Shown here in pieces: positions 45,851 through 58,147 of a DNA stretch of 64,000 nt. Each line of letters opens with the position of its first letter. The first letter of the stretch is position 1. The DNA comes from an uncultured Alteromonadaceae bacterium (GTDB lineage Bacteria > Pseudomonadota > Gammaproteobacteria > Enterobacterales > Alteromonadaceae): positions 1-64,000 of the forward strand of contig CAJXMO010000015.1 of the NCBI GenBank assembly GCA_913056495.1. Direction: 5' to 3'. The notes beneath the pieces were generated by a model. It did no database searches. It saw nothing but the letters and a program-made list of their open reading frames with translations, and had not been told where the DNA came from. A program made the translations under genes and the position numbers.

Positions 45851-47452
45851 CTATTGCATGCGCTGTTTTACTTTTTTGAAATAGCAAAGCGCAGGCACAA
45901 TCACAAACAGACTGATAGCTGCCAGCACCCAAAGATAAGTTTGGTTCAATAATGCCATGTTCACAATTGTTTCAGCTAGCGGATTATTTGTTTGGCTGGC
46001 ATACGCAAATGGCCCTATGGCTGCATTTTGCGCTATAGAAAAGCCACCACTGACTGCACTATCCCAACCTAAGGCACTCATTGAAGCATATGCTTTATAG
46101 CCGATCGCGGCAGCACCAAACCCGATGAGACCAATACCAACACTGCCTAAACCGAAAATACCAAATCCGACTGCGCCAATACTCAAAATTCCGACCGAGA
46201 TGATACCCACACTGACAGGCGCTATAGCAACGCCGCCCCAGGCAAATAATAGCCCATGTGCCTGGCTGCCTCCAGCTACCCAGCCAAATGCCGGTTTGTC
46301 ATTAATCTCTGGAGTTGCTAGTTGAATGTGAATCAGGGGGACGCCCAATAAAGTTAATTTACTTTTAAATTCTCGGGCTTTTGAATTTTTTTGATCAACC
46401 GCACGATGAAAGGCTTGCGGATCAAATATGCGTGCATGAGCTCTGAGCTGGCGAGTCTTTTTAAATAACCAGTTGACTAAAATTAAATAACTGATAATAA
46501 AACCCCCAACCAGAAGCTGTGCTAACAGAACAAATTCAAATTGATATAAAACATGATCCGCGGCCAAGTATTTCAGCCCAAATAAGCCGGAGGTAAAAAT
46601 AAATGCAGTCAACAGAAACAAAGCGACCGCTTTAATAGCGTGCTGGCGTTCTTGTTGTGTTCTGGACTGAATTAAACTCGTTTTCAGACCTAAAAAAGCG
46701 CTTATTAGACCAGAAATACTGGCTAGAGTTGTTAATACACTGGTCCAATTGAGCAGGCCGGTACTTTTTGATGTGACTACGCTTATTGTTGCGGCTTGTG
46801 CCGGTGGCGCAATGCTTTGGATGGATGTTAGCACTGCGGCTGTAAAGCCAGCAGCCGGTTTGCTATTAGCCAGAGCATTTTCGATATATGCAGACATAGC
46901 GTGTTTGAGTTGCTTTCGTCCACGCGAAAGCCTTTGTTTTGCAGTATCCAGAGATAAATCCAGATGGACAGCGACTTGCTCAATTGACTGGTCTTCACGA
47001 TAGTATAAAACCAGTGGTTCACGATAAGTTTCATCAAGCGTGTGCAAAGTTTGCCACAGTAAATCTTGCTCTTGCACCTTAATGACTGATTCTTCCAATT
47101 GACTGGCGTTGTTAATTTCTCGAGAGTTTTCTGCTTCATTTGATCCGGTGGCTAGTTGAGCTTCTTTTTTACGGTGAAAATGACATATTTTGAATCTTAA
47201 AATGCCGCACAGCCAGGCTTTAATTTTTGTCGGATCTTTTAATGTATCCAGTTTTTTCCAGGCCTCAATAAAGGCCTCCTGGGCAAGGTCTTCACTGTGT
47301 TTTATATCGCCCGTTGATGAATAGGCAATAGCGCAAAGTAAGTTTTGATAACGGCTGACAATTTTACAAAATGCTTGCTGATTGCCTCTGAGTGCGCTTA
47401 AAACAAGCTTTGAATCGTCTTCAGTCAGAACCTTATGTTTAAAAATTTTCAT
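45851..47452 (-). CDS. ECF sigma factor fused to a C-terminal membrane domain
   Basis: A 533-residue protein. Residues 1-190 form an ECF sigma factor: region 2 (QNLLCAIAYSSTGDIKHSEDLAQEAFIEAWKK-like, shown in part) and region 4 (REPLVLYYREDQSIEQVAVHL and LSLDTAKQRLSRGRKQL). Residues about 230-530 contain roughly six hydrophobic segments, including a striking Gly-rich stretch (about 405-455) with repeated GxxGxGxxG-like units. No separate anti-sigma gene is adjacent. The membrane part may tether or inhibit the sigma domain until a signal or proteolysis releases it (inference). Confidence 0.85.
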   Translation of the reverse strand: MKIFKHKVLTEDDSKLVLSALRGNQQAFCKIVSRYQNLLCAIAYSSTGDIKHSEDLAQEAFIEAWKKLDTLKDPTKIKAWLCGILRFKICHFHRKKEAQLATGSNEAENSREINNASQLEESVIKVQEQDLLWQTLHTLDETYREPLVLYYREDQSIEQVAVHLDLSLDTAKQRLSRGRKQLKHAMSAYIENALANSKPAAGFTAAVLTSIQSIAPPAQAATISVVTSKSTGLLNWTSVLTTLASISGLISAFLGLKTSLIQSRTQQERQHAIKAVALFLLTAFIFTSGLFGLKYLAADHVLYQFEFVLLAQLLVGGFIISYLILVNWLFKKTRQLRAHARIFDPQAFHRAVDQKNSKAREFKSKLTLLGVPLIHIQLATPEINDKPAFGWVAGGSQAHGLLFAWGGVAIAPVSVGIISVGILSIGAVGFGIFGLGSVGIGLIGFGAAAIGYKAYASMSALGWDSAVSGGFSIAQNAAIGPFAYASQTNNPLAETIVNMALLNQTYLWVLAAISLFVIVPALCYFKKVKQRMQ

Positions 47453-47774
47453 TATGCATCCCTCTGGTTTTTAACAGTAAGTGCCCTGTAGTGTGAATAG
47501 GTGACAAATTTAGTCATTAAAAAACAGATAAACTGGCGAACTGAAAAATAGACTGAACACATAATCTTATACTTGAAAACCCGTTATGGGAAAGATTATA
47601 CAATTAAGTTCGGGGCGTAAATTCTGAAAGCGATTTAGTTTTTGCCTAATAAAACATTATTAGCCGGCAAATCGGACATTGACAGGTATTATGTTTGAAC
47701 AGGAATGAATTTTATAAAGATTTGCTAAGGAAATAACAATCCGGCAAAGACCATCTGCCGGATTGTTGGACAGG
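47453..47774. other. Intergenic stretch upstream of the sigma factor gene
   Basis: It holds the sigma factor promoter region and, at 47735-47767, the terminator of the GH97 operon. I see no further gene or repeat. Confidence 0.4.
47735..47767 (-). terminator. Terminator of the inositol oxygenase-GH operon
   Basis: Perfect 12-bp arms AACAATCCGGCA (47735-47746) and TGCCGGATTGTT (47756-47767) with a 9-base loop, just downstream of the GH97 stop on the minus strand, followed by ATTTCC. Confidence 0.75.
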
Positions 47775-49724
47775 TTATTTATGATAAATAACCGCGCCAC
47801 CTTTAGCTAACAAGTTTAAAGTGACTTTACCAGTGAGTGGTATCTTTATCTGGCTTGCTTTTGCAGTTTTATCCCGATTATCAGACAGTAATGTTAGGGT
47901 TTTACCTGCCAGCATAGGTAAATCTAAAGTCACGGTTTTGGCTTTGTTTTCACCATTTACGGCTGCGATATACCAGTCTTTATCATGACGACGCGCCAAA
48001 ACAGCCAATTTACCCGGGTAACCATCTATAAATTGAGTTTCATCCCAGACGCTGGGCACTTTGCGAATAAAATCCAATACATGTTCAGGTTGCTCATTTA
48101 AGTTATTTGGCGTTAAGCCAAAATGCTGAACCGGTGACTGATAAAGTATGGCTGTGGCCAGCTCAAATGCATCTGTAGTTGAGCGAATGGAACCTTTTTC
48201 CTGAGTTTCAGATAAACGCTGATTCAAAAATACCGGAGCAAAGTCCATTGCTGCGACTGTATTTCGGGTAAACGGTAAAATGGTCGCATTAAAGGCATGT
48301 TTATCAAATGACTCCTGATAAAAAACCAGATTTTCTGAGGCCAGTACGGCTTCAGATGTGACAAAGTTAGGATACATAACTTCCCATCCACGCGGCAGAG
48401 TACAGCCGTGGAAGGTAATGCCTAAGCCATAGTCATTCGCATCCGATAAAATATCTTCGTAGAGTTTCATTGTGACTTGTTTATCACCGGCAAAAAAATC
48501 AACTTTTAAGCCTTTTACACCAATTTTTTGCAGCCACTTCATTTCATTTTTGCGAGCTGTCGCGTTATTCATTATGTCCTGAGGCGTCTGAGGCGCATCA
48601 TTCCACCAGCCATTTGAGTTGTACCATAAAATGATGTCTACATTTTTGGCGGCAGCATACTGGACCAGTTTTTCCATGCGTTTACGGCCAATGTTTTTGT
48701 CCCACCAGTTATCAATTAATACATATTCAAAGTTAAGTTCTGAGGCTAAATCAATATATTTTATCTGATCATCATAATTGATACTGTTATCCTGCCAGAC
48801 AATCCAGCTCCAGGTTGCACGTCCCATTTTGTAATCTGTTGAAGGCGAGTAAAGTGGATCGACTAAATCGAAGCTGACAGTGGTTTCAACTATGGGTTCT
48901 AAACTATCGCCAATAGTAATGGTTCGCCATGGCGTTTTTGCTGGCATTGCCAGTGCTGCATAAGTATCGCCCATTCCGGCATTTTCGCCGGGCTGTGGAA
49001 ATTCCAGTTTAAAAATACCGTCTTTAGTGCTTTCGCCTAGTCTGGAACCAACATAGTTACTGTCTACACCGGTTTCTGAAATTAAAATCCAGCCTTTATC
49101 TTCATTTTTAAAGAGCGCAGGGAAGGTATAACCTACGCCATTGAGTGATGGTGTACCTAAAGCTTCATTATAGGTATAAGGTTCTTCATAGCTGGGTTTG
49201 GTTTTTTCCCAACCTGTCATTGGCAAAGCTTGAGGCGTGATAAAAGTCGTTGCACCATCGGGTAAGTTAAAGCTGGTGGCTTCTTCTAAAATTTTAACCC
49301 GGCTCGCATTTTTAGCTGAGCGCAGCGTATAACTAAAACCTATATCGTTATTGGATACGTTAAAAACAACGTCGAGCTCGTCGCCTTTATCATTGGCAAA
49401 AGTGGTGACAAGTTGTTTAGCCTGGTAGTGAACCTGACTAACTTTAGCGCGATCCAAGGTATAGTTTTTATCGATATTATTTTGCTGGTCACTGACATAG
49501 TTTAACTGGCGGGTAAAATCGCCTAGCGAAGTATTCAGGCCTAGCTTGGACTCTTCAATAAAGGTTTTGCCTTGATAGCTTACCTGATAAACAGGCTGAC
49601 CGTCTTTCAGGTTAACGGTCACATTCAATTGATTATTCGGGCTGGTGATATTTGCTGGTAAATCTGCCATCGCATAGCTTGAAAATAAGCCTAAGGTGGC
49701 AAATAACAGATGTGATTGTCTCAT
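47775..49724 (-). CDS. Exported GH97 alpha-glycosidase
   Basis: A 649-residue periplasmic enzyme with signal peptide to about YAMA (residue 20). The N-terminal GH97 beta-sandwich (about 25-280) precedes a TIM barrel (about 285-560) with YVLIDNWWD, GVKGLKVDFFAGDKQ, TFHGCTLPRGWE and NFVTSEAVLASEN, and a C-terminal beta domain. GH97 holds retaining alpha-galactosidases and inverting alpha-glucosidases; the KVDFF Asp favours the retaining alpha-galactosidase type (inference). The ATG at 49724 follows GGGGAAAA; upstream in-frame starts lie in a hairpin. It is the last gene of the operon headed by inositol oxygenase. Confidence 0.88.
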   Translation of the reverse strand: MRQSHLLFATLGLFSSYAMADLPANITSPNNQLNVTVNLKDGQPVYQVSYQGKTFIEESKLGLNTSLGDFTRQLNYVSDQQNNIDKNYTLDRAKVSQVHYQAKQLVTTFANDKGDELDVVFNVSNNDIGFSYTLRSAKNASRVKILEEATSFNLPDGATTFITPQALPMTGWEKTKPSYEEPYTYNEALGTPSLNGVGYTFPALFKNEDKGWILISETGVDSNYVGSRLGESTKDGIFKLEFPQPGENAGMGDTYAALAMPAKTPWRTITIGDSLEPIVETTVSFDLVDPLYSPSTDYKMGRATWSWIVWQDNSINYDDQIKYIDLASELNFEYVLIDNWWDKNIGRKRMEKLVQYAAAKNVDIILWYNSNGWWNDAPQTPQDIMNNATARKNEMKWLQKIGVKGLKVDFFAGDKQVTMKLYEDILSDANDYGLGITFHGCTLPRGWEVMYPNFVTSEAVLASENLVFYQESFDKHAFNATILPFTRNTVAAMDFAPVFLNQRLSETQEKGSIRSTTDAFELATAILYQSPVQHFGLTPNNLNEQPEHVLDFIRKVPSVWDETQFIDGYPGKLAVLARRHDKDWYIAAVNGENKAKTVTLDLPMLAGKTLTLLSDNRDKTAKASQIKIPLTGKVTLNLLAKGGAVIYHK

Positions 49725-49745
49725 TATTTTTCCCCAAAAAAAGAG

Positions 49746-49770
49746 CCCGGACATAAAACTGGTCGGGCTC
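49746..49770 (-). promoter_or_regulatory. Hairpin between GH43 and GH97 genes
   Basis: GAGCCCG and CGGGCTC form a short GC-rich stem in the 82-base gap, directly before the GH97 ribosome-binding site. It may stabilise or attenuate the GH97 part of the message. A similar hairpin with CCCGACT/AGTCGGG arms occupies the gap before GH2 (53979-54029). Confidence 0.5.
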
Positions 49771-49806
49771 AAATTGATTTGTATAAACTGGTTTTAATAA
49801 TATTCG

Positions 49807-50757
49807 TTAGCGTACCGGGCGGTATTTAAGGTAACGATTTTCTAAATCGATTTGTTGAATTGTTCCGTTTTCGCCATATTCAAGCTCTGTCATCAGTATT
49901 GAGCGTCTGTAATAGCTGCCACCTTCTTTGATTTTATCGTGATAAAAAATATAGTTTTTATCACCGTCCTGAACAATTGAATGGTGGTTAGTATTGATAT
50001 CTAAATAATCAATAATCACGCCCTGATATTCAAATGGACCCAGTGGCGAGTCGCCGGTTGCATAGACAATTTGTCCAGGCCAACCTGTTGAAAAGGTGAA
50101 ATAATATTTGCCATCATGCAGATGTAAAAAAGGCGCTTCGCCATATTTTTTCTTCTCATCATCAGCTGGATAGCCGTTTACTATGACGTCAGTAATTTCA
50201 CCATCCAAGCTCACCATATCATTACCTAAAGGCACAACTTTGGGTACTCTGGTACCAAAATACATATAGGCCTGTCCGTCCGTATCGACAAAAATAGCGG
50301 GATCGATCGGCTCTGCACCTACATTTTTGTCTCTTGGCTTTTCCACCAAGGGCTTATTGATTGGATCAACAAAAGGTCCTTTTGGATTATCACTCACGGC
50401 GACACCAATTTGGTTACCACCAACCGGGGCATAAAAATAATATTTTCCGTTGCGCTCAAACGCACCGGGTGCCCAGGCTTTCGCGTCTTTGTCGGCCCAT
50501 TTAAAGACACTGTTATGTAAAAAAGAGCCTTCATCTTTCCAGCTTTCTAAATCTTTTGAGCTGAATAGTCGCCATTCCGTTGAATCCCAGTATTCACCTG
50601 AATTGTCTTGGTCATTGGTCGCATATACATAATAAGTATCACCAAATTTGTGGGCAGACGGGTCGGCCGCAAATCTTTCTGAAATTAATACATCAGCAGA
50701 AGACGCCGCTGAAAATAAAAGTGATGATAATAATCCTGAAACTAATAATTTTTTCAT
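49807..50757 (-). CDS. Exported GH43 enzyme (paralog of the one at 836)
   Basis: A 316-residue protein with signal peptide (to about SSA, residue 20) and the GH43 propeller. Catalytic residues lie in FAADPSAHKFGD (base), PIDPAIFVD (modulator) and YGEAPFLH (acid). Blocks IGVAVSDNPKGPF and GGSYYRRSI parallel the GH43 at 836-1786. It lies 37 bases after GH2 in an operon of inositol oxygenase, GH2, GH43 and GH97. It may be an arabinofuranosidase or exo-galactanase; sequence alone does not decide. Confidence 0.85.
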   Translation of the reverse strand: MKKLLVSGLLSSLLFSAASSADVLISERFAADPSAHKFGDTYYVYATNDQDNSGEYWDSTEWRLFSSKDLESWKDEGSFLHNSVFKWADKDAKAWAPGAFERNGKYYFYAPVGGNQIGVAVSDNPKGPFVDPINKPLVEKPRDKNVGAEPIDPAIFVDTDGQAYMYFGTRVPKVVPLGNDMVSLDGEITDVIVNGYPADDEKKKYGEAPFLHLHDGKYYFTFSTGWPGQIVYATGDSPLGPFEYQGVIIDYLDINTNHHSIVQDGDKNYIFYHDKIKEGGSYYRRSILMTELEYGENGTIQQIDLENRYLKYRPVR

Positions 50758-50794
50758 CGGATATTTCCTTTAATTTTTATTTGAAGACAGCCAG

Positions 50795-54019
<3,225 letters not shown>

Positions 54020-54037
54020 CTAAGTCGGGCGAAACTG

Positions 54038-55021
54038 TTACCAGTTGATGGCTTTAGCCGGAATGTACTGGTTTAGTAAAGCTGTATATTTAGCTTCTAA
54101 CACATCCTGAGGTGGTAAATCAGGTGTTTTAGAGTATAAATCTGCTTTTTGGAATGCTTTTAATAAGGGCAGCATGTACCAGTCAAAATCAGACGCTAAT
54201 TCAGTGTATGCCATAGTACCGTTTTGCGGCGTGTGCCATGGGTAAAATGAGTGATAACGTAAAAGGTACAAAGCTTCTTTATTTAAAGTACTGCCTTGGC
54301 GCATCACCTCATAGATGTATTCGTCATGGCCCCAGGTCATGTCAGTTTCATCAAAACCACAATGGCGAGTGTATTTACCGAAACTTGTTTCATCCTGCTT
54401 TTCATAAGTTGGATAATCACTGCTTAAATGAAAGTATTCTTTATCAAAAAACACGTTTGAGTCGGCAAAAGGCGCGCCTACAGGGTAGGTATCGCCGACT
54501 ACACACCATTGTTGTAATTCGCCAAATTTAGGTAATAGCATGACTTTACCTAAATCATGAATAAAGCCGACTAACGGGAACCATGACCAGTCTTGAATAT
54601 CTTTATATAAAGTTTTAATGGTATTGTTTTCGTATAGTTCGCGCCATTTAGTCGGTAATTCGTTCCAGGCTTTTTCTCTGAATAGTTCTTTAATCGATAA
54701 GTCATCGCGTAATTCAGTCGCGTCTTTCATTGCAAATTCAAAGATAGATTCTGCAGACTGGTAAGCATGGATAATTTGTGGCATATCACTGTCAGGATCA
54801 CTTTCGTCAACGATATCTTCAAGTAATTTGAATACTTGATAAATATCCATAGCACCGTGAGACAGTTTAAAATAATGATCTTTTTTAGCTTGAACAAAAT
54901 CAACCGTCTGGTTGGTCTGCATTTCGCGATAAGTTCGTTCTACTCGGTCCTGAAACTTTGAGTCAGTGTAGTTTCTGAATTCACCAAATGTTTCTTGGTT
55001 TTGGGTATCTGTAATTGTCAT
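54038..55021 (-). CDS. myo-Inositol oxygenase
   Basis: A 327-residue HD-superfamily di-iron enzyme converting myo-inositol and O2 to D-glucuronate (EC 1.13.99.1). It closely follows the animal and plant enzyme: FRNYTDSKFQDRVERTYREM, NQTVDFV, VDESDPDSDMP, and metal ligands His85 (HAYQSAE), His155-Asp156 (IHDLGK), His232 (WGHDEY), His257 (RYHSFYPWH) and Asp294 (KADLYSK). An extra ~40 residues sit between HAYQSAE and DWSWFPLVG. The ATG at 55021 follows AGGAAC. It heads an operon with GH2, GH43 and GH97 and has two TGAYACCGGTRTCA operators upstream. It lacks a signal peptide, so inositol must enter the cytoplasm. Confidence 0.95.
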   Translation of the reverse strand: MTITDTQNQETFGEFRNYTDSKFQDRVERTYREMQTNQTVDFVQAKKDHYFKLSHGAMDIYQVFKLLEDIVDESDPDSDMPQIIHAYQSAESIFEFAMKDATELRDDLSIKELFREKAWNELPTKWRELYENNTIKTLYKDIQDWSWFPLVGFIHDLGKVMLLPKFGELQQWCVVGDTYPVGAPFADSNVFFDKEYFHLSSDYPTYEKQDETSFGKYTRHCGFDETDMTWGHDEYIYEVMRQGSTLNKEALYLLRYHSFYPWHTPQNGTMAYTELASDFDWYMLPLLKAFQKADLYSKTPDLPPQDVLEAKYTALLNQYIPAKAINW

Positions 55022-55151
55022 AAGATTGTTCCTATACAAACGGTTATTAATCTGACTCAGTTAAACAACAGGTCGATTTAAACTAATACTTAATGTTTCA
55101 CTCAATGTGTTGTTCACATCCATTGAATTAAATTCATCAATGATAATTAGC

Positions 55152-55165
55152 TGACACCGGTATCA
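55152..55165. promoter_or_regulatory. TGAYACCGGTRTCA operator, site 2
   Basis: TGACACCGGTATCA, one mismatch from perfect symmetry, about 130 bases before the inositol oxygenase start. Confidence 0.75.
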
Positions 55166-55273
55166 ATTATAAACGAGTTTTCCATTCAAGCTTGTATAAC
55201 TACTTAATCAATTGCGTCTAGTGTAGACAATACGAAACCTCAATTTCAAATTAGTGCTCTGTTTTTCGTTGTC

Positions 55274-55287
55274 TGACACCGGTGTCA
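55274..55287. promoter_or_regulatory. TGAYACCGGTRTCA operator, site 3
   Basis: TGACACCGGTGTCA, a perfect palindrome, 122 bases from site 2. The paired spacing would allow looping by a LacI-type regulator. Confidence 0.8.
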
Positions 55288-55611
55288 ATAGGTATATTAA
55301 ATCATCTTTAAAATAGAATTTCAATTACATTTACGAAAACTAAATGTAACTTGTGTATATTATTTTTGTGATAGAAACGCGATATCGTAAATAAATAAAT
55401 GGTTATCCAAAATCATCAGTGAATTTTTGACCCAAAAATGAAGGCTTATACACTGTTTGTATTGATTAAATCGGCAACTGGCGGATATATGGAAATGCCA
55501 GTAAACCGCCTAATGATACAAAGCCAAATTGTTGCTTACTAAAATTTTCATCGATTATTCAAATAGTCGCTTACTCAAAAATAACACAAATATCTGCGTT
55601 GGTTAGTTAAC

Positions 55612-57675
55612 CTAATATTTGTTTTCTAATGATTGGCGAATTTTTTTAACCGTATTAATAGATGGAAATCCATTATTAGGGCGTCTTTTATCCACTGCAT
55701 ACCAGCTTTGCCATTGCGGATTAAGATCGCCGTTTGCGCGCCTTTGATAAATTTGATTCAGGTTATTTTCTGCATCTATCAATATATTATTAATCGCCTG
55801 CGCCGATAGTGATTCTGGGTTTTGCTCTGCTTGCCCCTTTAGCTTTGATAACGCTATCAGATTTTGATTAAAGTTTAATAAATCTAAATAAATGGCAATT
55901 GGCAGACTCACGTGGTCATGAAAAAACTCTTTATTTTGGCTTAATTCTGGCTCTATCTGAGCAATCAAAGATTGAGATTGCTTTAAAGCATTGATTCTGC
56001 TCTGGGTGCCGTCAAAAAATTCGATTACGCCGCTATAGTCGACAGGGACGGCTGAGCGGCCCGGACGTTGCAATGGCTTATCTGTTAAATAGGCTGTCAT
56101 TTTTTTGATCTGCCAGAGAATTTCAACATAACCAACCTGATTATGGTGCGCCTGATGTAATCCTTTCATTGCGGCGACAATTTTTTTGGCTGGCGCTTCA
56201 CCAAAATAGTTTTTTGCCCAGTTCAGATAGAAAGTTTCTCCATCAAATGCGGTGCCTAATCTGGCGGATTCAGAAAACGCTTCCAGATTTAACATAAAAG
56301 GTCTGAAGGTTTGTCCGTTCACCATCATATATTCTGTTGCTTGATAATTTCGGTACATCATATTCATCGTTTGTTCGATAACTTCAGGGTAGGGGTCTGC
56401 TACATCATGATTTAGCCAGAATCCGGCATGCATATAAGTGCCAAAGCGATAACCTTTTGTGCTTTTAGGTAAATAGTCAAAACCGCCCCAGCCATCGTCT
56501 GACCAGGCTATAATAAAACTTTTTGGTGGATTAAAATCTTGATTAAAGATCTCCATTCCATCGTGATAACAAGTACACACTTTCGTCGCTTCAGGTTTAT
56601 ATTGGTTAATTACTTTTTCTAACTCGCGATAGACCTGATTAAATACCTGTGCTTTATCTTCACCACAGCTACTGACGTATTCCCAATCCCAAACCTGGTT
56701 TCTGGGCCTAAGCGCAAAAATATCCGCTTTGGCAACCGGCGTTTTTGTTAAATAATGGTGCCAGGTATCTATCCATTCTTGTTTGTGATCACGCCAGCAA
56801 GTTGAAGCTTTTTCACTTAAATTTAATAATTGACGCCCCATCATCATATCAATTTGAACGTACATGCCTTTGGCATGTACGTAGTCGATCATTTTATTTA
56901 AATAGTCCACATCTAATTGATAATTGGGATATTTCTCTACATATTCCGGGCGGGTATAAAACTCAACCCGGCCCAGCATGTCAAAAAACTCAATGCCGTT
57001 ATATCTGAGGCGAACCAGACTGTCGATCATTTGAGTAAAGCTTTGCCAGTCATATTCCAGGTAAGGCTTTTTTAAATTGGCGAGTTCATCAACATCATTT
57101 TCAAAATAAACCAGCAGTGGTACAACGGGCGGCGCTATCGACTGATTACTAAATTTCAGAATATCTTGAGGTTGGATTTGAGGCGATTGGTTACCGGTCC
57201 AGTAAGCGAGTTTATCTACGCCCAATACCTGTTCGCTATAGTCGTACACCATATATTGTGTGCCCTGAATATCCCGGCCAGCCAGCATGACGGAAGGCTT
57301 ATTATTGATTCTGGTGTGGTGGATAAGGCCACCCCGATCAGTTGGTGTTTGGCTGTCGATAAAGGTTTTGTCTGAATCAGGTAGATAGTTGATCTGTTTC
57401 AGGTTTTCCACCTGTCCCACTGCAATAAAATGGGCACTTTCAGGTAATTCCTGTTTATCTGATATCAGGTTTATTCGGGTGTTTAACACAGATTGTAAAT
57501 CTGTTTTTAAATCTTCAGCGGCCAGCTTAATAGGCTGGGCGGCATTTGAACTGATGATAATTGTAACGTTGGCAGGAACCGCTGTGTCTGGTTGACTGGA
57601 TAGCTTCTGGTCGCTACAGGCTGTTAAACTTATAACGGACAAACTCAATACTAATTTAATTATATATCTGGACAT
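55612..57675 (-). CDS. Putative GH115/GH67-like lipoprotein, copy 1
   Basis: A 687-residue lipoprotein (signal VLSLSVISLTAC, lipid Cys about residue 20). Residues about 35-175 look like the alpha/beta N-terminal domain of alpha-glucuronidases, with LAAEDLKTDLQSVLN and AGRDIQGTQYMVYDYSEQVLG, parallel to GSDRRATAYGLLELS of GH115. Residues about 180-500 look like a TIM barrel (VVPLLVYFENDVDEL, MIDSLVRLRYNGIEFFDM, YVHAKGMYVQIDMMMGRQ), followed by a helical C terminus. It is about 60% identical by eye to the divergent gene at 58148. Function unproven; uronate release is the best guess. Two operators lie in the shared promoter region. Confidence 0.6.
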   Translation of the reverse strand: MSRYIIKLVLSLSVISLTACSDQKLSSQPDTAVPANVTIIISSNAAQPIKLAAEDLKTDLQSVLNTRINLISDKQELPESAHFIAVGQVENLKQINYLPDSDKTFIDSQTPTDRGGLIHHTRINNKPSVMLAGRDIQGTQYMVYDYSEQVLGVDKLAYWTGNQSPQIQPQDILKFSNQSIAPPVVPLLVYFENDVDELANLKKPYLEYDWQSFTQMIDSLVRLRYNGIEFFDMLGRVEFYTRPEYVEKYPNYQLDVDYLNKMIDYVHAKGMYVQIDMMMGRQLLNLSEKASTCWRDHKQEWIDTWHHYLTKTPVAKADIFALRPRNQVWDWEYVSSCGEDKAQVFNQVYRELEKVINQYKPEATKVCTCYHDGMEIFNQDFNPPKSFIIAWSDDGWGGFDYLPKSTKGYRFGTYMHAGFWLNHDVADPYPEVIEQTMNMMYRNYQATEYMMVNGQTFRPFMLNLEAFSESARLGTAFDGETFYLNWAKNYFGEAPAKKIVAAMKGLHQAHHNQVGYVEILWQIKKMTAYLTDKPLQRPGRSAVPVDYSGVIEFFDGTQSRINALKQSQSLIAQIEPELSQNKEFFHDHVSLPIAIYLDLLNFNQNLIALSKLKGQAEQNPESLSAQAINNILIDAENNLNQIYQRRANGDLNPQWQSWYAVDKRRPNNGFPSINTVKKIRQSLENKY

Positions 57676-57728
57676 TTTAAACAAACCTCTGCAGAAACGC
57701 TTTTATTACTTCACCCACATTACCGGAA

Positions 57729-57742
57729 TGACACCGGTGTCA
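57729..57742. promoter_or_regulatory. TGAYACCGGTRTCA operator, site 4
   Basis: TGACACCGGTGTCA, perfect palindrome, 53 bases before the minus-strand lipoprotein start. Confidence 0.8.
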
Positions 57743-58065
57743 TTATTTTACGTTACAATACCATTAAGGCTTATGTCAACAGGATGTAAAATAAGAGTTT
57801 TAATTTATATTTTGTTTGAACCGGTAAATAAAACCTAGTGGGTGAGGTATATTTATCGCTAAATAGGCTGCATCGTACTAACTAAACCACATCCGCATTA
57901 GATTAATTTTGAAACACTTTGCCTAAGTCATGTCTCTAAAAAGTAAAATAAAGTTAATAATAACAATTGTTTATAGTGTATGTTGAAAGGAGGGGTTAAA
58001 TTCTGGAAAGAATAAGTCCTATTGTATTAATCAATTTTAATTTTATTTTGTCTGAGAAACACTGT

Positions 58066-58079
58066 TGACACCGGTGTCA
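58066..58079. promoter_or_regulatory. TGAYACCGGTRTCA operator, site 5
   Basis: TGACACCGGTGTCA, perfect palindrome, 68 bases before the plus-strand lipoprotein start. Confidence 0.8.
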
Positions 58080-58147
58080 GTAAGGGTTAGGGTGTGTAAC
58101 ATGTAAGAAACATTAAATTTAATAATATTTTACGAATTGGGCTGTGT

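Larger units (their letters stand above)
55022..55611. other. Regulatory gap upstream of the inositol oxygenase operon
   Basis: A 590-base gene-free stretch with two operator sites (55152 and 55274) about 130 and 255 bases before the operon start. The right half, toward 55600, is AT-rich and shows no further feature except a CTCAAAAATAACACAAA segment that also occurs near position 47 of the window. Confidence 0.5.
57676..58147. other. Divergent promoter region of the lipoprotein pair
   Basis: 472 AT-rich bases hold the promoters of both lipoprotein genes with one operator next to each (57729 and 58066). No other gene or repeat is visible. Confidence 0.5.
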
